Source: Allobosea vaviloviae
GTDB lineage: Bacteria; Pseudomonadota; Alphaproteobacteria; Rhizobiales; Beijerinckiaceae
NCBI RefSeq assembly: GCF_001298265.1
Contig: NZ_LGSZ01000019.1
Coordinates: forward strand, 80,799 to 144,798
DNA length: 64,000 nucleotides
Direction: 5' to 3'
This document shows positions 17,724 to 27,467 of this stretch, one piece after another (positions within the stretch are counted from its first letter, which is position 1; each line of letters begins with the position of its first letter). The translations under genes and the position numbers were made by a program. The notes under the pieces were generated by a model that saw nothing but the letters and a program-made list of their open reading frames with translations, did not search any database and had not been told where the DNA came from.

Positions 17724-18803
17724 TCAGCCCAGGGCCTGCTCGACAGCCTTGCCGGCGGCCTCGGTTCCCAGCACGCCGCCGAGATCGCGGGTGCGGGTGC
17801 GGGCATCGCCCAGCGCCCGCTCGATCGCGGCCTCGATCCCCTTGGCGGCTTCCGTCTCGCCGAGATGGTCGAGCATCATCGCCGCCGACCAGATCTGGCC
17901 GATCGGGTTGGCGATGCCCTGCCCGTAGATGTCGGGCGCCGAGCCGTGGACCGGCTCGAACAGCGAGGGGAACTCGCCAGTCGGGTTGATGTTTCCGCTG
18001 GGGGCGATGCCGATGGTGCCGGTGCAGGCGGGGCCGAGATCGGAGAGGATGTCGCCGAACAGGTTCGACGCCACGACCACGTCGAAACGGTCGGGGTTCA
18101 GCACGAAATGCGCGGTCAGGATGTCGATGTGGTACTGGTCGACGGTGACCTCAGGATAGTTCTTGGCCATCTCCTTCACCCGCTCGTCCCAGTAGGGCAT
18201 GGTGATGGCGATGCCGTTGGACTTGGTCGCCGAGGTCAGTTTCTTGCGCGGGCGGCGCATGGCGAGCTCGAAGGCGTATTTCAGGACGCGGTCGACGCCG
18301 ACACGGCTCATCACCGTCTCCTGCATGACGATCTCGCGCTCGGTGCCGGCATACATCCGGCCGCCGACTGAGGAGTACTCGCCCTCGGTGTTCTCGCGCA
18401 CGACGAAGAAGTCGATATCGCCGGGCTTGCGGCCGACCAGCGGGCCGGGCACGCCGGGCATCAGCCGCACCGGGCGCAGGTTCACATACTGGTCGAATTC
18501 GCGCCGGAACAGCAAAAGCGAGCCCCAGAGCGAGATGTGGTCGGGCACCTGGGCGGGCATGCCGACCGCGCCGAAGAAGAGCGCGTCATGGCCGCCGATC
18601 TGCTCCTTCCAGTCGTCGGGGAGCATCTTGCCGTGCTTGGCGTAGTAGTCGCAGGACGAGAAATCGAACTCGTCGAGACGCAACTCGAAGCCGTATTTCT
18701 TCGAGGCCGCCTCGAGGATGCGAAGACCCTCCGGCATGACTTCCTTGCCGATGCCGTCGCCCGCGATGGCGGCGATGCGATAGACGCGGTTGGTGCGGGT
18801 CAT
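17724..18803 (-). CDS. Tartrate dehydrogenase / D-malate dehydrogenase family (isopropylmalate dehydrogenase-like)
   Basis: 359 residues from the ATG at 18803. Opens YRIAAIAGDGIGKEVMPEGL; further marks are NLRPVRLMPGVPGPL, VVRENTEGEYSSVGGR, the metal-binding FDVVVASNLFGDILSDLG and FEPVHGSAPDIYGQGIANP. VRENTEGEYSS is the variant typical of tartrate/D-malate dehydrogenases rather than LeuB. Likely reaction: NAD- and Mn-dependent oxidative decarboxylation of D-malate or tartrate. Its ATG overlaps the stop of the upstream hydrolase by four bases (ATGA), so the two are co-translated. The longer frame to 18941 lies inside the hydrolase gene and is rejected. Confidence 0.9.
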   Translation of the reverse strand: MTRTNRVYRIAAIAGDGIGKEVMPEGLRILEAASKKYGFELRLDEFDFSSCDYYAKHGKMLPDDWKEQIGGHDALFFGAVGMPAQVPDHISLWGSLLLFRREFDQYVNLRPVRLMPGVPGPLVGRKPGDIDFFVVRENTEGEYSSVGGRMYAGTEREIVMQETVMSRVGVDRVLKYAFELAMRRPRKKLTSATKSNGIAITMPYWDERVKEMAKNYPEVTVDQYHIDILTAHFVLNPDRFDVVVASNLFGDILSDLGPACTGTIGIAPSGNINPTGEFPSLFEPVHGSAPDIYGQGIANPIGQIWSAAMMLDHLGETEAAKGIEAAIERALGDARTRTRDLGGVLGTEAAGKAVEQALG

Positions 18804-19711
18804 GGCGTGTCTCCAAAGAAGGCCGTGAATTCGGCAGCGACGAGATCGGGGATCTCCTCGGCCAGATAATGCCCGCCAGGCAAGCTGCGGCCTTGCACAT
18901 TCTCCGCGCGGAGGCGCCACAGCGCCAGCGGATCGAAACATCTGCCGATGATGCCGTTGCCGCCCCAGAGCGCCAGCAACGGCTGCGTCAGCTTGCGCTC
19001 GCCATCCTCGTCGTCATGGCGGATGTCGATCGTGGCGGCGGCGCGGTAGTCCTCGCAACTGCCATGGATGACGGCCGGATCGGCAAAGCAGCGCAGATAT
19101 TCGGCGAGCGCCTCGGGAGCGAAGGGCGTCAGGCCGGCCGAACCCGAGCCGCATTTCTTGCGCCAATAGGCTTCCGGGTCGGAACCGATCATCCTCTCCG
19201 GGAACGGCGCAGGCTGGATCAGGAAGAACCAGTGCCAATAGGCGCGGGCGAAGGCGTCGGTCGTGCCGGCATACATCTCGCGCGTCGGGGCGATGTCGAG
19301 GGTGGCGAGCTTTGTGACCCGCTCGGCATGGTCGAGCGCGAGGCGATGGGCCACGCGAGCGCCGCGATCATGGGCGCCGACCATGAAGCTGTGATGGCCG
19401 AGCGCGCTCATCACCTGCGCCATGTCGAGCGCCATAGCGCGCTTAGAATAGGGGAAATGCTGCGCGTCCGTCGCTGGCTTGTCGCTGTCGCCATAGCCGC
19501 GCAGATCGGCGCAGACCAGCGTGAAGCGGTTTCTCAGGCGCTCCGCGAGCTTGTGCCAGAGCACATGCGTCTGGGGATAACCGTGCAGCAGCAGCAGCGC
19601 CGGCCCCTCCCCGCCCGTCCGCACGCGAATCCGCGCGCCCGACGTCGTGACGTCGAGCAGACGGAAGCCTGGAAAGAGGCTGTCGGTGACGGGCAATTCG
19701 GTGATGGACAT
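18800..19711 (-). CDS. Alpha/beta hydrolase, haloacetate dehalogenase-like
   Basis: 303 residues. The nucleophile is an aspartate, Asp115, in VGAHDRGARVAHR, as in fluoroacetate dehalogenases and epoxide hydrolases, not a serine. Other landmarks are LLLHGYPQTHVLWHKL (oxyanion HGYP), DLRGYGDSDKP, and the catalytic His in GGHYLAEE near the C-terminus. HDRGAR with a following DIAPT is the pattern I associate with haloacetate dehalogenases, which cleave C-halogen bonds to give glycolate. It is first in a two-gene operon with the tartrate/malate dehydrogenase. Epoxide hydrolase activity is the main alternative. Confidence 0.85.
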   Translation of the reverse strand: MSITELPVTDSLFPGFRLLDVTTSGARIRVRTGGEGPALLLLHGYPQTHVLWHKLAERLRNRFTLVCADLRGYGDSDKPATDAQHFPYSKRAMALDMAQVMSALGHHSFMVGAHDRGARVAHRLALDHAERVTKLATLDIAPTREMYAGTTDAFARAYWHWFFLIQPAPFPERMIGSDPEAYWRKKCGSGSAGLTPFAPEALAEYLRCFADPAVIHGSCEDYRAAATIDIRHDDEDGERKLTQPLLALWGGNGIIGRCFDPLALWRLRAENVQGRSLPGGHYLAEEIPDLVAAEFTAFFGDTP

Positions 19712-19860
19712 TCAGCAACTGCAGGGTGAACAATCCTGTGCGATTACCCTGAATCCCACGCGATTGCGTCGATCGATTATTACACAATCAGGATCAATAA
19801 CGGCGATATGGGACTCGCGCGTGCGCGCATCACCGGTGGCGTTGGCTCCTCGGAGAACCT

Positions 19861-20124
19861 TCACCGCCGGTCGATCTTGTCCGTCACATGCCAGGCCCCG
19901 GCGAGAACGAGCAGGCCGAACGGGATCATGACCGCATAATAGAGCAGCACGCTGCCGATCTGCTTCAGCCAGGTTTCCAGGCTCAAGCCTGCCGCCGCGA
20001 TCGGCAGGAATGCGAGAGCGGCCGCATAGCCCTTCCAGTGTATGACCTCGAACCGACCCAGCCAGCGCTGCCGAAACCAGTACTCCTTGCCGGCTGACGG
20101 CATGCCCCGCTCACGATCCCCCAT
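19861..20124 (-). CDS. Small two-helix membrane protein, unknown function
   Basis: 87 residues (80 from the internal ATG at codon 8). A positively charged start with EYWFRQRWLGRFEVIHWKGY is followed by two hydrophobic helices near 32-47 and 58-80. The aromatic-rich N-terminus before the helices resembles small hypothetical inner-membrane proteins common in Rhizobiales. No function is suggested by the neighbours. Confidence 0.6.
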   Translation of the reverse strand: MGDRERGMPSAGKEYWFRQRWLGRFEVIHWKGYAAALAFLPIAAAGLSLETWLKQIGSVLLYYAVMIPFGLLVLAGAWHVTDKIDRR

Positions 20125-20226
20125 CGCGCGATCATTCGTCTCTGTCAGCCGGCCGGCGGCCGCACGAAGGCATTGTTCGGGATCGAAGGAGGGATCGCCT
20201 CCGCCCTATGAATGACGATCCGAGGG

Positions 20227-20778
20227 TCACCGTTGGGCGGCCGGAGGCTGCGCGGCAGCGCCTGCCTCCGCGCCTTCGAAATTGATGATGATTTGAAGGC
20301 GGGTGATCTGGTCATCACCCGCGCGCGGGGGCGGAGCGGGAAATTTCGCTCCCGCCGGTGCCATCGCCAGGGCTGCGGCATCGAGTTCTGGCCTGCCGCC
20401 TGTCGTCACGACCGACGATCGAAGGATCTCGCCTGTCGGAGCGAATTCGACGGCGATTTTGACCTGACCCGATAGCGCGACCCGTCGGACCTTCCGTCCA
20501 TTCCTCTGCACCTCTTCGGGAATGACCTTGCGCTTCTCGAGCTCCTTCGCGAGGAGAGCCCGCCAAGCCATGGTGGCCGTTTGCGCGGTGGACGTTTCGG
20601 GCAGCCGCCCCAAGCTGGCCCGTTCCTGGGAGACCGGAAGTTCGCCGGCCTGGACCGACACGATGCACAGAGCGGCGGTCAGGACACAAAGGCCCGCGAG
20701 ACGCCATCGCATCGCCAAGACACGTTGGGCGCCAGCCATGCGCGCCACCGTTGCGACCTCATCGATCTCGCCTTGCAT
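20227..20778 (-). CDS. TonB C-terminal domain protein (energy transducer-like)
   Basis: 183 residues from the ATG at 20778, which follows GAGG. About 22 cytoplasmic residues, one hydrophobic anchor (RLAGLCVLTAALCIVSVQA), then a periplasmic part of about 140 residues. The C-terminal 90 residues fit a TonB box: KRKVIPEEV, GQVKIAVEFAPTGEILRSSVV, GRPELDAAALAMAPAG and the final IIINFEG strand. It lacks a long proline linker, unlike full TonB. No ExbB/ExbD or outer-membrane receptor gene is near. The frame runs upstream to 20931 without a good start. Confidence 0.75.
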   Translation of the reverse strand: MQGEIDEVATVARMAGAQRVLAMRWRLAGLCVLTAALCIVSVQAGELPVSQERASLGRLPETSTAQTATMAWRALLAKELEKRKVIPEEVQRNGRKVRRVALSGQVKIAVEFAPTGEILRSSVVTTGGRPELDAAALAMAPAGAKFPAPPPRAGDDQITRLQIIINFEGAEAGAAAQPPAAQR

Positions 20779-20975
20779 GCGGGCACCTCGCGCGCGGACC
20801 AAAGGCCCTGCTTGCCGCCCATTCTGAAGAGATCTTTGGGAACGTCGTCCTTCGAATGAGGGAAGCCGGAGAATCGAGTGTCCGCGCGCCATGGTGGCCG
20901 TCTCTGAAGCCGCGCACTGCACGGCTGGCACCGGGTCGAGGGCGCGCGTCGGAGACGCGATGGCGCAAAAGCGCC

Positions 20976-23399
20976 CTACCCCCGCAGCGCCGCCCCATAG
21001 CGCTTGGCCATCTCCGCGACGATCTTGGCCCCGACAGCCTCGATCTCGGCTTCCGTCAGGGTCTTCTCGACCGGCTGGAGCGTGACCGCGAGCGCGACCG
21101 ACTTCTTGCCGGGTTCGACGCCGGCGCCCTCATAGAGATCGAACACCGAGACGTCCGAGATCAGCGCCCGGTCGGCGTTCTGGGCCGACTTGACCATTTC
21201 GCCGGCGGCGGTGGCCTTGTCGACGATGAAGGCGAAGTCGCGCGTCACCGGCTGGAAGCCCGACAGGGCGAGCTTCGGCTTGACCTTGGTCGGCTTGGCT
21301 TTCGGCAGCGGCAGCGCATCGAGGTGAATCTCGAAAGCGACCAACGGCCCCTTGACGTCGAGGGCCTTGAGCACGCGGGGATGGACCTCGCCGAAAGCGC
21401 CGATGACGCCCTTGGGGCCGAAGCGCAGCGTCGCCGAGCGGCCGGGATGAGCCCAGGCGGGACCGCCGGGCACGACCTGGAGACCGCCCGTCGGCACGCC
21501 GAGGCCGGCGAGCAGCGCCATCACGTCGGCCTTCGCGTCGAAGGCATCGACCGGCTTGGCCGCACCGTCCCAGTGGCGCCCGGCGCCTTCGAGACGCGCG
21601 GTGCCGCGGCGCAGGCCGGTTGCGGCGATCAGCTGGCCTTCCGGCGCGTCGCTCTGGAAGATCTGCCCGACCTCGAAGATCGCGACATCGCCCAGGCCGC
21701 GATCGGCATTGGCCTGGGAGGCGCGGATCAAGCCCGGCAGCAGCGAGGGCCGCATGTCGGAGAGATCGGCGGCGATCGGATTTGCCAGCGTGAGCGCGGG
21801 CGATCCGCCGCCGAAGAGCGTCGCCTGGTCATGCGAGATGAAGGACCAGGTCACGGCCTCGACCATGCCGCGGCTGGCGAGCAGGCGCTTGGCGCCGCGG
21901 GTGCGCTTCTGCAGCACGGTCAGGACCGGCTTGATGACCTCGCCCTTGATGCGCGGCAGCGGCGTCGAGACGACGCGGTCGAGCCCGGCGATGCGCAGGA
22001 TCTCCTCGACGAGATCGGCCTTGCCGCCGACATCGGCCCGCCAGGAGGGGGCCGTGACCTTCACCTGCTCGCCCGCGCCCGAGACGTGGAAGCCGAGCGA
22101 GGTTAACGCCCGCTCCATCTCCGCCACCGGCAGGTCGAGCCCGGTCAGGCGCTTGACCTCGGACCAGGGCAAGTCGATCGCAGGGGCGCTCTCGGGCAGT
22201 TCACCGGCGAAGACCATCTCGGAGGCCTCTCCGCCGCAGAGCTGCAGGATCAGCGCCGTGGCGAGATCCAGCCCCGGCCGGCAGAACTCCGGATCGACGC
22301 CGCGCTCGAAGCGGTAGCGCGCATCCGAGTTGATGCCGAGCGCGCGGCCCGAACGGGCGATGTTGAGCGGGTCCCACAGCGCGCTCTCGACCAGCACGTC
22401 GGTGGTGCCCTCGTCGCAGCCCGAGGCCTGCCCGCCCATGATGCCGGCGATGGATTCGACGCCCGCCTCGTCGACGATGACGACCTGCTCGTCGGTCAGC
22501 GTATAGGTCTTGCCATCGAGTGCGACGATGCTCTCGCCCTCACGCGCGCGCCGCACGACGAGGTCGCCCTTGACCTTGGCGGCGTCGAAGACGTGCAGCG
22601 GCCGGTTGCGATCGAGCGTCATGACATTGGTGATGTCGACCAGCGCATTGATGGGCCTGAGGCCGACCGCACGCAGGCGGGCCTGGAGCCAATCGGGCGA
22701 CGGGCCGTTCTTCACCCCGCGCACGAGACGCAAGCCGAAGGCCGGGCAGAGCGCCTTGTCGTCCGGGGCAAGCTCCAGCTTCACGCCGACCGGGCAGGGA
22801 AAGCTGCCGCGAACCGGCTGGACCGATGGCGTCTTGAGCTTGCCCAGGCCAGCGGCGACAAGATCGCGCGCGATGCCGGAGACGCCGAGCGCGTCGGCCC
22901 GGTTGGGCGTCACCGCGATCTCGATCACCGGATCGCTCAGGCCGGCATAGGCGGCGTAGGATTGGCCGACGGGGGCGTCCTCCGGCAGATCGATGATGCC
23001 GTCATGATCCTCGGAGAGCTGCAACTCGGCCGCCGAGCAGAGCATGCCGTTGGATTCGACGCCGCGGATGACGCCCTTGCCGAGCGTGATGTCCTTGCCG
23101 GGGATGTAGGTGCCCGGCGGCGAGAACACGCTCTTCATGCCGGTGCGGGCATTGGGCGCGCCGCAGACCACCTGCACGGGTTCACCCACGCCGGTATCGA
23201 CCATGCACACGCGCAGGCGATCGGCATTGGGGTGCTGCTTGGCCTCGACCACATAGGCGATGGTGAAGGCGGCGAGCGCCTTGGCCTTGTCCTCGACGCC
23301 CTCGACCTCGAGCCCGACGCGGGTCAGGGCCTCGCTGATGGCATCGACGGAATCGGTCGTGTCGAGATGGTCCTTCAACCAGGACAGAGTGAACTTCAT
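20976..23399 (-). CDS. pheT: Phenylalanine-tRNA ligase beta subunit
   Basis: 807 residues, usual length for bacterial PheT. The order is: N-terminal [18 protein letters not shown]/tRNA-binding OB fold ([15 protein letters not shown]), B3/B4 editing region, B5 domains, and the C-terminal anticodon-binding FDX domain ([13 protein letters not shown]). With PheS it makes an alpha2-beta2 enzyme that charges tRNA-Phe. The start overlaps the stop of an upstream glycosyltransferase gene by four bases, so pheS, the glycosyltransferase and pheT are probably one transcript. Confidence 0.97.
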   Translation of the reverse strand: MKFTLSWLKDHLDTTDSVDAISEALTRVGLEVEGVEDKAKALAAFTIAYVVEAKQHPNADRLRVCMVDTGVGEPVQVVCGAPNARTGMKSVFSPPGTYIPGKDITLGKGVIRGVESNGMLCSAAELQLSEDHDGIIDLPEDAPVGQSYAAYAGLSDPVIEIAVTPNRADALGVSGIARDLVAAGLGKLKTPSVQPVRGSFPCPVGVKLELAPDDKALCPAFGLRLVRGVKNGPSPDWLQARLRAVGLRPINALVDITNVMTLDRNRPLHVFDAAKVKGDLVVRRAREGESIVALDGKTYTLTDEQVVIVDEAGVESIAGIMGGQASGCDEGTTDVLVESALWDPLNIARSGRALGINSDARYRFERGVDPEFCRPGLDLATALILQLCGGEASEMVFAGELPESAPAIDLPWSEVKRLTGLDLPVAEMERALTSLGFHVSGAGEQVKVTAPSWRADVGGKADLVEEILRIAGLDRVVSTPLPRIKGEVIKPVLTVLQKRTRGAKRLLASRGMVEAVTWSFISHDQATLFGGGSPALTLANPIAADLSDMRPSLLPGLIRASQANADRGLGDVAIFEVGQIFQSDAPEGQLIAATGLRRGTARLEGAGRHWDGAAKPVDAFDAKADVMALLAGLGVPTGGLQVVPGGPAWAHPGRSATLRFGPKGVIGAFGEVHPRVLKALDVKGPLVAFEIHLDALPLPKAKPTKVKPKLALSGFQPVTRDFAFIVDKATAAGEMVKSAQNADRALISDVSVFDLYEGAGVEPGKKSVALAVTLQPVEKTLTEAEIEAVGAKIVAEMAKRYGAALRG

Positions 23400-24583
23400 G
23401 ATTGTCCGTCACTTCTTAGTTTGGCGTGGGACAGAGCGGCCGGGGCGGCATTCAGCTCGTCCTCACCATCCGTCTTGATCTTCATGGAATTGCCGCGCCA
23501 GCTCACCTCGCCGGCGATGAAGGCATAGGCCCAGACGCCGGGGAAGATGATGTCGCGGATCAGCAGCGCCAGCGGCATCCGCCAGGAGGAATACCAGCCA
23601 ACGCCGTAGGCCAGCGCCAGTTCGGCGACGTACCAGGGCAGCAGGACGAGCAGGGGCGCGAGCCAGGCGGGCTGGCCGAAGCTCGGCAAGGCCAGCGCCA
23701 GAAGCAGCACCGGCAAGAGCGGTCCCGACAGGATTTCCGGCAGGAAGAAGGGCAGGAAGGTGACGCGCCGCAGCCTGGCCCAGCGGAACTGGCGCTGGAC
23801 GACGTCATGCAGGCTGCGCCGACCCAAGGGCTGCTCGAAGGGCTGCCCGACGAGATGGACATGCTTGCCGGCGCGGCGCACCAGCTTGGTCGCCGCCGCA
23901 TCCTCGGCGATCTCCTCGCCGAGGATCGCGATGCCGCCATTGGCGTCGAGGAAGGGCTTGTTCCAGAGCATCGACTTGCCCTGCGCGAAGCCGAAGCCGC
24001 AGGCCTCGCCGGCATATTGCCAGCGCGCCTGGAAGGTGTTGAGGAAGGCGCATTCCAGCTCGGACCAGAAGCCGACCGGCCGCGAACCGGCCGGCGTCGA
24101 GCAGACCAGCCCGGTGTCGTCGCGCCAGGAGGCCAGCATCCGCTGGATATAGTCCTTCGGCATCATCACGTTGGAATCGGCCAGGATGACCCATTCGGTC
24201 GTCGCCGCCTCCCAGCCCTTGACGCAGTTGTTGAGCTTGGGATTGGCGCTGACTGCGACATCGCCGGTGATCAGGCGCGCGCGCGCCTCGCCATGGATCC
24301 CGATCAACTCCTCGATCAGTGGCACGACCGGATCATCGGCATCGGCGACCGCGAAGATCGTGACGTAATCGGGATAGTCGAGTTCGAGCCCCGAGATCGC
24401 GGTCTCCCTGCTGAAGGCCTCGATGCCGCGCAAGGGGCGCACGATCGTCACCGGCGGCAGCGCCGCGAGCAGCGCGGTTGGCCGGTCCTTGCGACGCAGG
24501 CGCACGAGGGCGATCGCCTGGCACAGCAGATTGGTCGCAACGAGCAGCGCCGCGAACAGCACCGCCCATCCCGCCGGGCTCAT
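23396..24583 (-). CDS. Ceramide glucosyltransferase-like GT21 family glycosyltransferase
   Basis: 395 residues: an N-terminal membrane helix, a GT-A catalytic domain and two to three C-terminal helices. Motifs match the GT21 (ceramide glucosyltransferase) layout: [38 protein letters not shown] and the final [11 protein letters not shown], the (Q/R)xxRW motif for product binding. It likely glycosylates a membrane lipid; sphingolipid or hopanoid-related acceptors are both possible (HpnI is a similar enzyme). The gene lies between pheS and pheT, 28 bases after pheS and overlapping pheT by four, which is unusual. AAGGGGGG precedes its ATG. Confidence 0.87.
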   Translation of the reverse strand: MSPAGWAVLFAALLVATNLLCQAIALVRLRRKDRPTALLAALPPVTIVRPLRGIEAFSRETAISGLELDYPDYVTIFAVADADDPVVPLIEELIGIHGEARARLITGDVAVSANPKLNNCVKGWEAATTEWVILADSNVMMPKDYIQRMLASWRDDTGLVCSTPAGSRPVGFWSELECAFLNTFQARWQYAGEACGFGFAQGKSMLWNKPFLDANGGIAILGEEIAEDAAATKLVRRAGKHVHLVGQPFEQPLGRRSLHDVVQRQFRWARLRRVTFLPFFLPEILSGPLLPVLLLALALPSFGQPAWLAPLLVLLPWYVAELALAYGVGWYSSWRMPLALLIRDIIFPGVWAYAFIAGEVSWRGNSMKIKTDGEDELNAAPAALSHAKLRSDGQS

Positions 24584-24611
24584 CGCGCCCCCCCTTGGAG
24601 CCTTTCCGCGC

Positions 24612-25694
24612 TCACGACGACAGCCCGCCCGTCAGCGTCGGCAGGTCGAGCGGGCGGAAGCCATAATGCTGGAGCCAGCGGACATCCGCCTCGAAGAACG
24701 GGCGCAGATCCGGCATGCCGTATTTCAGCATGGCGATGCGGTCGATGCCCATGCCCCAGGCGAAGCCCTGATAGATGTCCGGGTCGAGCCCGCAATTCCT
24801 CAGCACATTGGGATGGACCATGCCGCAGCCGAGGATTTCGAGCCAGTCCTCGCCCTCGCCGAAGCGGATCTCGCCGCCCTTGCGCGAGCACTGGATGTCG
24901 ACCTCGACCGAAGGCTCGGTGAAAGGGAAGAAGGACGGCCGGAAGCGCATCTTGACCGTGTCGATCTCGAAGAAGGCCTTGCAGAACTCCTCGAGGATCC
25001 ATTTCAGGTGGCCCATATGGGCGTTTTTGTCGATGACGAGGCCCTCGACCTGATGGAACATCGGGGTGTGGGTCTGGTCGGAATCCATCCGGTAGGTGCG
25101 GCCCGGACAGATCACGCGGATCGGCGGCTCTTGGGCCAGCATGGTGCGGACCTGGACCGGCGAGGTGTGGGTGCGCAGCAGCTTGCGCTCCCCGCTGGAA
25201 TCCGGATGGAAGAAGAAGGTGTCATGCATCTCGCGGGCGGGATGGCCGACCGGAAAATTCAGCTTGGTGAAATTGAGGTCGTCGGTCTCGACATCGGGCC
25301 CTTCGGCGACGGCAAAGCCCATATCGCCGAAGATCGCGGTAATCTCGTCGATGACCTGGCTGATCGGGTGAATGCGGCCGCGCGCCTCGGGTCCGTCCTG
25401 CACCGGCAGCGACACGTCGATGCGCTCGGAGGACAGGCGCGCCTCGAGCACCGCCTCGGCCAGCGCTTCCTTGCGCGCGCTCAGCGCGGTCTGGACCCTG
25501 TCGCGCAGGCCGTTGATCAGCGGGCCCTTTTCCTTGCGCTCGTCGGGGGTCATCGCGCCCAGCGTCTTGAGCAGGGCCGAGATCGATCCGGCCTTGCCCA
25601 GTGCGGCGATCCTGACCTGTTCCAGCGCCGCCTCGTCCTGCGCGCCGGCGATTTCGGCAAGAAGGCTCGCGCCCAAGTGATCGATCTCGTTCAT
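24612..25694 (-). CDS. pheS: Phenylalanine-tRNA ligase alpha subunit
   Basis: 360 residues from the ATG at 25694, the length usual for alphaproteobacteria; the frame extends nine codons further to 25721. The N-terminal coiled-coil is followed by the class II catalytic core: [46 protein letters not shown] (motif 2 region), and [17 protein letters not shown] (motif 3). It adenylates phenylalanine and works with PheT. In most bacteria rplT lies just upstream; here 3.7 kb of plus-strand genes intervene. Confidence 0.96.
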   Translation of the reverse strand: MNEIDHLGASLLAEIAGAQDEAALEQVRIAALGKAGSISALLKTLGAMTPDERKEKGPLINGLRDRVQTALSARKEALAEAVLEARLSSERIDVSLPVQDGPEARGRIHPISQVIDEITAIFGDMGFAVAEGPDVETDDLNFTKLNFPVGHPAREMHDTFFFHPDSSGERKLLRTHTSPVQVRTMLAQEPPIRVICPGRTYRMDSDQTHTPMFHQVEGLVIDKNAHMGHLKWILEEFCKAFFEIDTVKMRFRPSFFPFTEPSVEVDIQCSRKGGEIRFGEGEDWLEILGCGMVHPNVLRNCGLDPDIYQGFAWGMGIDRIAMLKYGMPDLRPFFEADVRWLQHYGFRPLDLPTLTGGLSS

Positions 25695-25821
25695 ACCTGC
25701 TCTGGTCCGTTTGCGAGGCATCTTCTAGGGTGTCGCCAGCACCGATGCTAGAGGCAATCACGCCGGCAAAGCAGCGCCGCGACGGTCAATCCGGAGTCTT
25801 CGCCATCATGGCCGCACTTGC

Positions 25822-26262
25822 ATGACACTGATGTCGCATTGGCGAAGCCTCGCGGCGGCATCGCTGCTCTCCATTCTCGCGGCCTCGCCAGCGGCCGCGC
25901 AGGACGGGCGGCGCGTCAGCATCACCGGCGAGATCAGCGACACCTGGTGTACGATCAGCGGCTTGATGTTCGCCAAGGGCACGGCCCATCACCAATGCGC
26001 GGTCTGGTGTGCGCTCGGCGGTATTCCGGTGAGCATCCGCGACGCCCAGGGCGATCTCTACCTGATCCTCAAGATCGGCGACGACGAGGACAGCGTCGCC
26101 AATCCCCGTATCGCGCGCATGGCGACGCATGAGGTCACCGTCGATGGTGAACTGCTTGAGCGCGACGGGGTGAAATATCTGCTGGTGGACAAGATCGCCG
26201 ACGACAAGGGGATCATCACGATGACCCATGACGAATACGGCATCCAGCCGTTCGGGAACTGA
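25822..26262 (+). CDS. Secreted cysteine-containing protein of unknown function (first of a pair)
   Basis: 146 residues with a signal peptide (SLLSILAASPAAAQ, cleavage near 27). The mature part starts with GEISDTWCTISG and then HHQCAVWCALGG, giving Cys residues spaced for a metal or disulfide site beside two His. The rest looks like a small beta-barrel ending DKGIITMTHDEYGIQPFGN. I do not recognise a named family. It is the first gene of a tight three-gene run with a second secreted Cys protein (3 bases on) and an SCO1-like copper protein, so a role in copper or cytochrome assembly is a reasonable guess. Confidence 0.7.
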   Translation: MTLMSHWRSLAAASLLSILAASPAAAQDGRRVSITGEISDTWCTISGLMFAKGTAHHQCAVWCALGGIPVSIRDAQGDLYLILKIGDDEDSVANPRIARMATHEVTVDGELLERDGVKYLLVDKIADDKGIITMTHDEYGIQPFGN

Positions 26263-26265
26263 GCG

Positions 26266-26793
26266 ATGGCACGCACAGCGCGCCTTGCAGCCTTGTGGAC
26301 GTTGGCCAGTCTGTGCGCCGCCTCGCCAGCTTCGGCCGCCGAGCTCTGGGGCATCCCGCACGAGAAGCCGCTCTTGCTCAAGGGGCGGCTGGTCGATGCG
26401 CTCTGTCATCTGAAAGGACGTTGCGTGCCCGATTGCGGCGCCGGCAAGCGTCAGCTCGGCGTCGTCCTCGCCGATGGAACGTTCCGGCTGATCGCCAAGG
26501 GCAATGTCGATTTCGCGGCTGCGATACCGGATCTGATCGGCTTCTGCGGCAAGGCGATTGAGGCGGACGGGCTCCTGATCGAGAACCCGGCCGTCACGGT
26601 GTTCTTCGTGCAGGGCGTCCGCGCGGAGGGCAGCACAGAGCCCTTCGTTCCGGCCGAGCGCTTCAAGGCGGAATGGGAGGCGCGCAACGGCAAGGCCGAG
26701 GAATGGTGGCGCGCCGACCCGCAAGCCAACCGCATCATCGCGGAAAACGGCCCCCTCGGCATCAAGGGCCTCGTGCCCAAGCCGATGCCTTGA
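26266..26793 (+). CDS. Secreted cysteine-containing protein of unknown function (second of a pair)
   Basis: 175 residues with a signal peptide ending ASPASAAE. The mature protein has KGRLVDALCHLKGRCVPDCG, then a stretch LGVVLADGTFRLIAKG that parallels VSIRDAQGDLYLILKIG in the preceding protein; the two share the order G-x-(I/L)-x-D-x-x-C, C-x3-C, a glycine-rich turn and a beta strand. They may be distant paralogues. A further Cys sits at IGFCGKAIEADG. Translation starts 3 bases after the previous stop. No known domain was recognised. Confidence 0.7.
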   Translation: MARTARLAALWTLASLCAASPASAAELWGIPHEKPLLLKGRLVDALCHLKGRCVPDCGAGKRQLGVVLADGTFRLIAKGNVDFAAAIPDLIGFCGKAIEADGLLIENPAVTVFFVQGVRAEGSTEPFVPAERFKAEWEARNGKAEEWWRADPQANRIIAENGPLGIKGLVPKPMP

Positions 26794-26801
26794 GGCCTGG
26801 C

Positions 26802-27434
26802 ATGCCGGGGGTCATCGCACGCCGGACTTTGCTGGCAGGGCTTGCCGGTTGCGCCGTTGCCGCCCCCCTCGCCTGCGCGCAGGCGCAAAGCCGGGGCGGC
26901 CATGTCCATGGCGGTGCCGCCGCACCGACGCCCGACCCGCTGGCCGGGCGGTTCGGCGGTTCGTTTTCGCTGACCGACCACAGCGGCAAGCGCGTCAGCG
27001 ACATGGCCTATCGCGGCCGCTTCATGCTGGTCTATTTCGGCTTCACGCGCTGCGCCGACACCTGCCCGATCGACCTGCCGACCATCGCCCAGGCGCTCGA
27101 TGCGCTCGGCCCGCTGGCGGAGCGGGTCGTGCCGCTCTTCATCACGGTCGATCCGGCTTTCGACACGCCACCGGTGCTCGCTGCCTATGTCGCGGCCTTC
27201 CATCCGGCGCTGATCGGGCTGACCGGCAGTGAAGCCGAGATCGCCGCTGCGGCAAAGGCCTACAAGGTGCATCGCCGCAAACTGACGCAGCCGCATCACG
27301 GCCAGGGCGAATACGCCGTCGACCATGGCTCTCTGACCTATCTGATGGATCGCGAGGGCCGTTTCCTGAGCTTGCTGCCCCACAACACGGAGGCCGCGCG
27401 CATGGCGGCGGTGCTGCGGAGCTATCTGGCGTAG
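26802..27434 (+). CDS. SCO1/SenC family copper chaperone-like protein
   Basis: 210 residues. A twin-arginine-like start (ARRTLLAGLAGCAVAAPLA) precedes a thioredoxin fold. The copper site is intact: Cys84 and Cys88 in TRCADTCP and His175 in AVDHGSLTYLMD. SCO1 proteins deliver copper to the CuA centre of cytochrome c oxidase or serve as periplasmic thiol reductases. A His-rich HVHGG follows the signal. The start is 8 bases after the preceding gene's stop. No oxidase genes are in the window. Confidence 0.9.
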   Translation: MPGVIARRTLLAGLAGCAVAAPLACAQAQSRGGHVHGGAAAPTPDPLAGRFGGSFSLTDHSGKRVSDMAYRGRFMLVYFGFTRCADTCPIDLPTIAQALDALGPLAERVVPLFITVDPAFDTPPVLAAYVAAFHPALIGLTGSEAEIAAAAKAYKVHRRKLTQPHHGQGEYAVDHGSLTYLMDREGRFLSLLPHNTEAARMAAVLRSYLA

Positions 27435-27467
27435 GCTGTCGCGAAACGCCGGAACGGATTTGCGATC

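Noticed and set aside
20751..22106. A 451-codon open frame on the plus strand within pheT
   Set aside because: Antisense of pheT, low-complexity product, no start signal.
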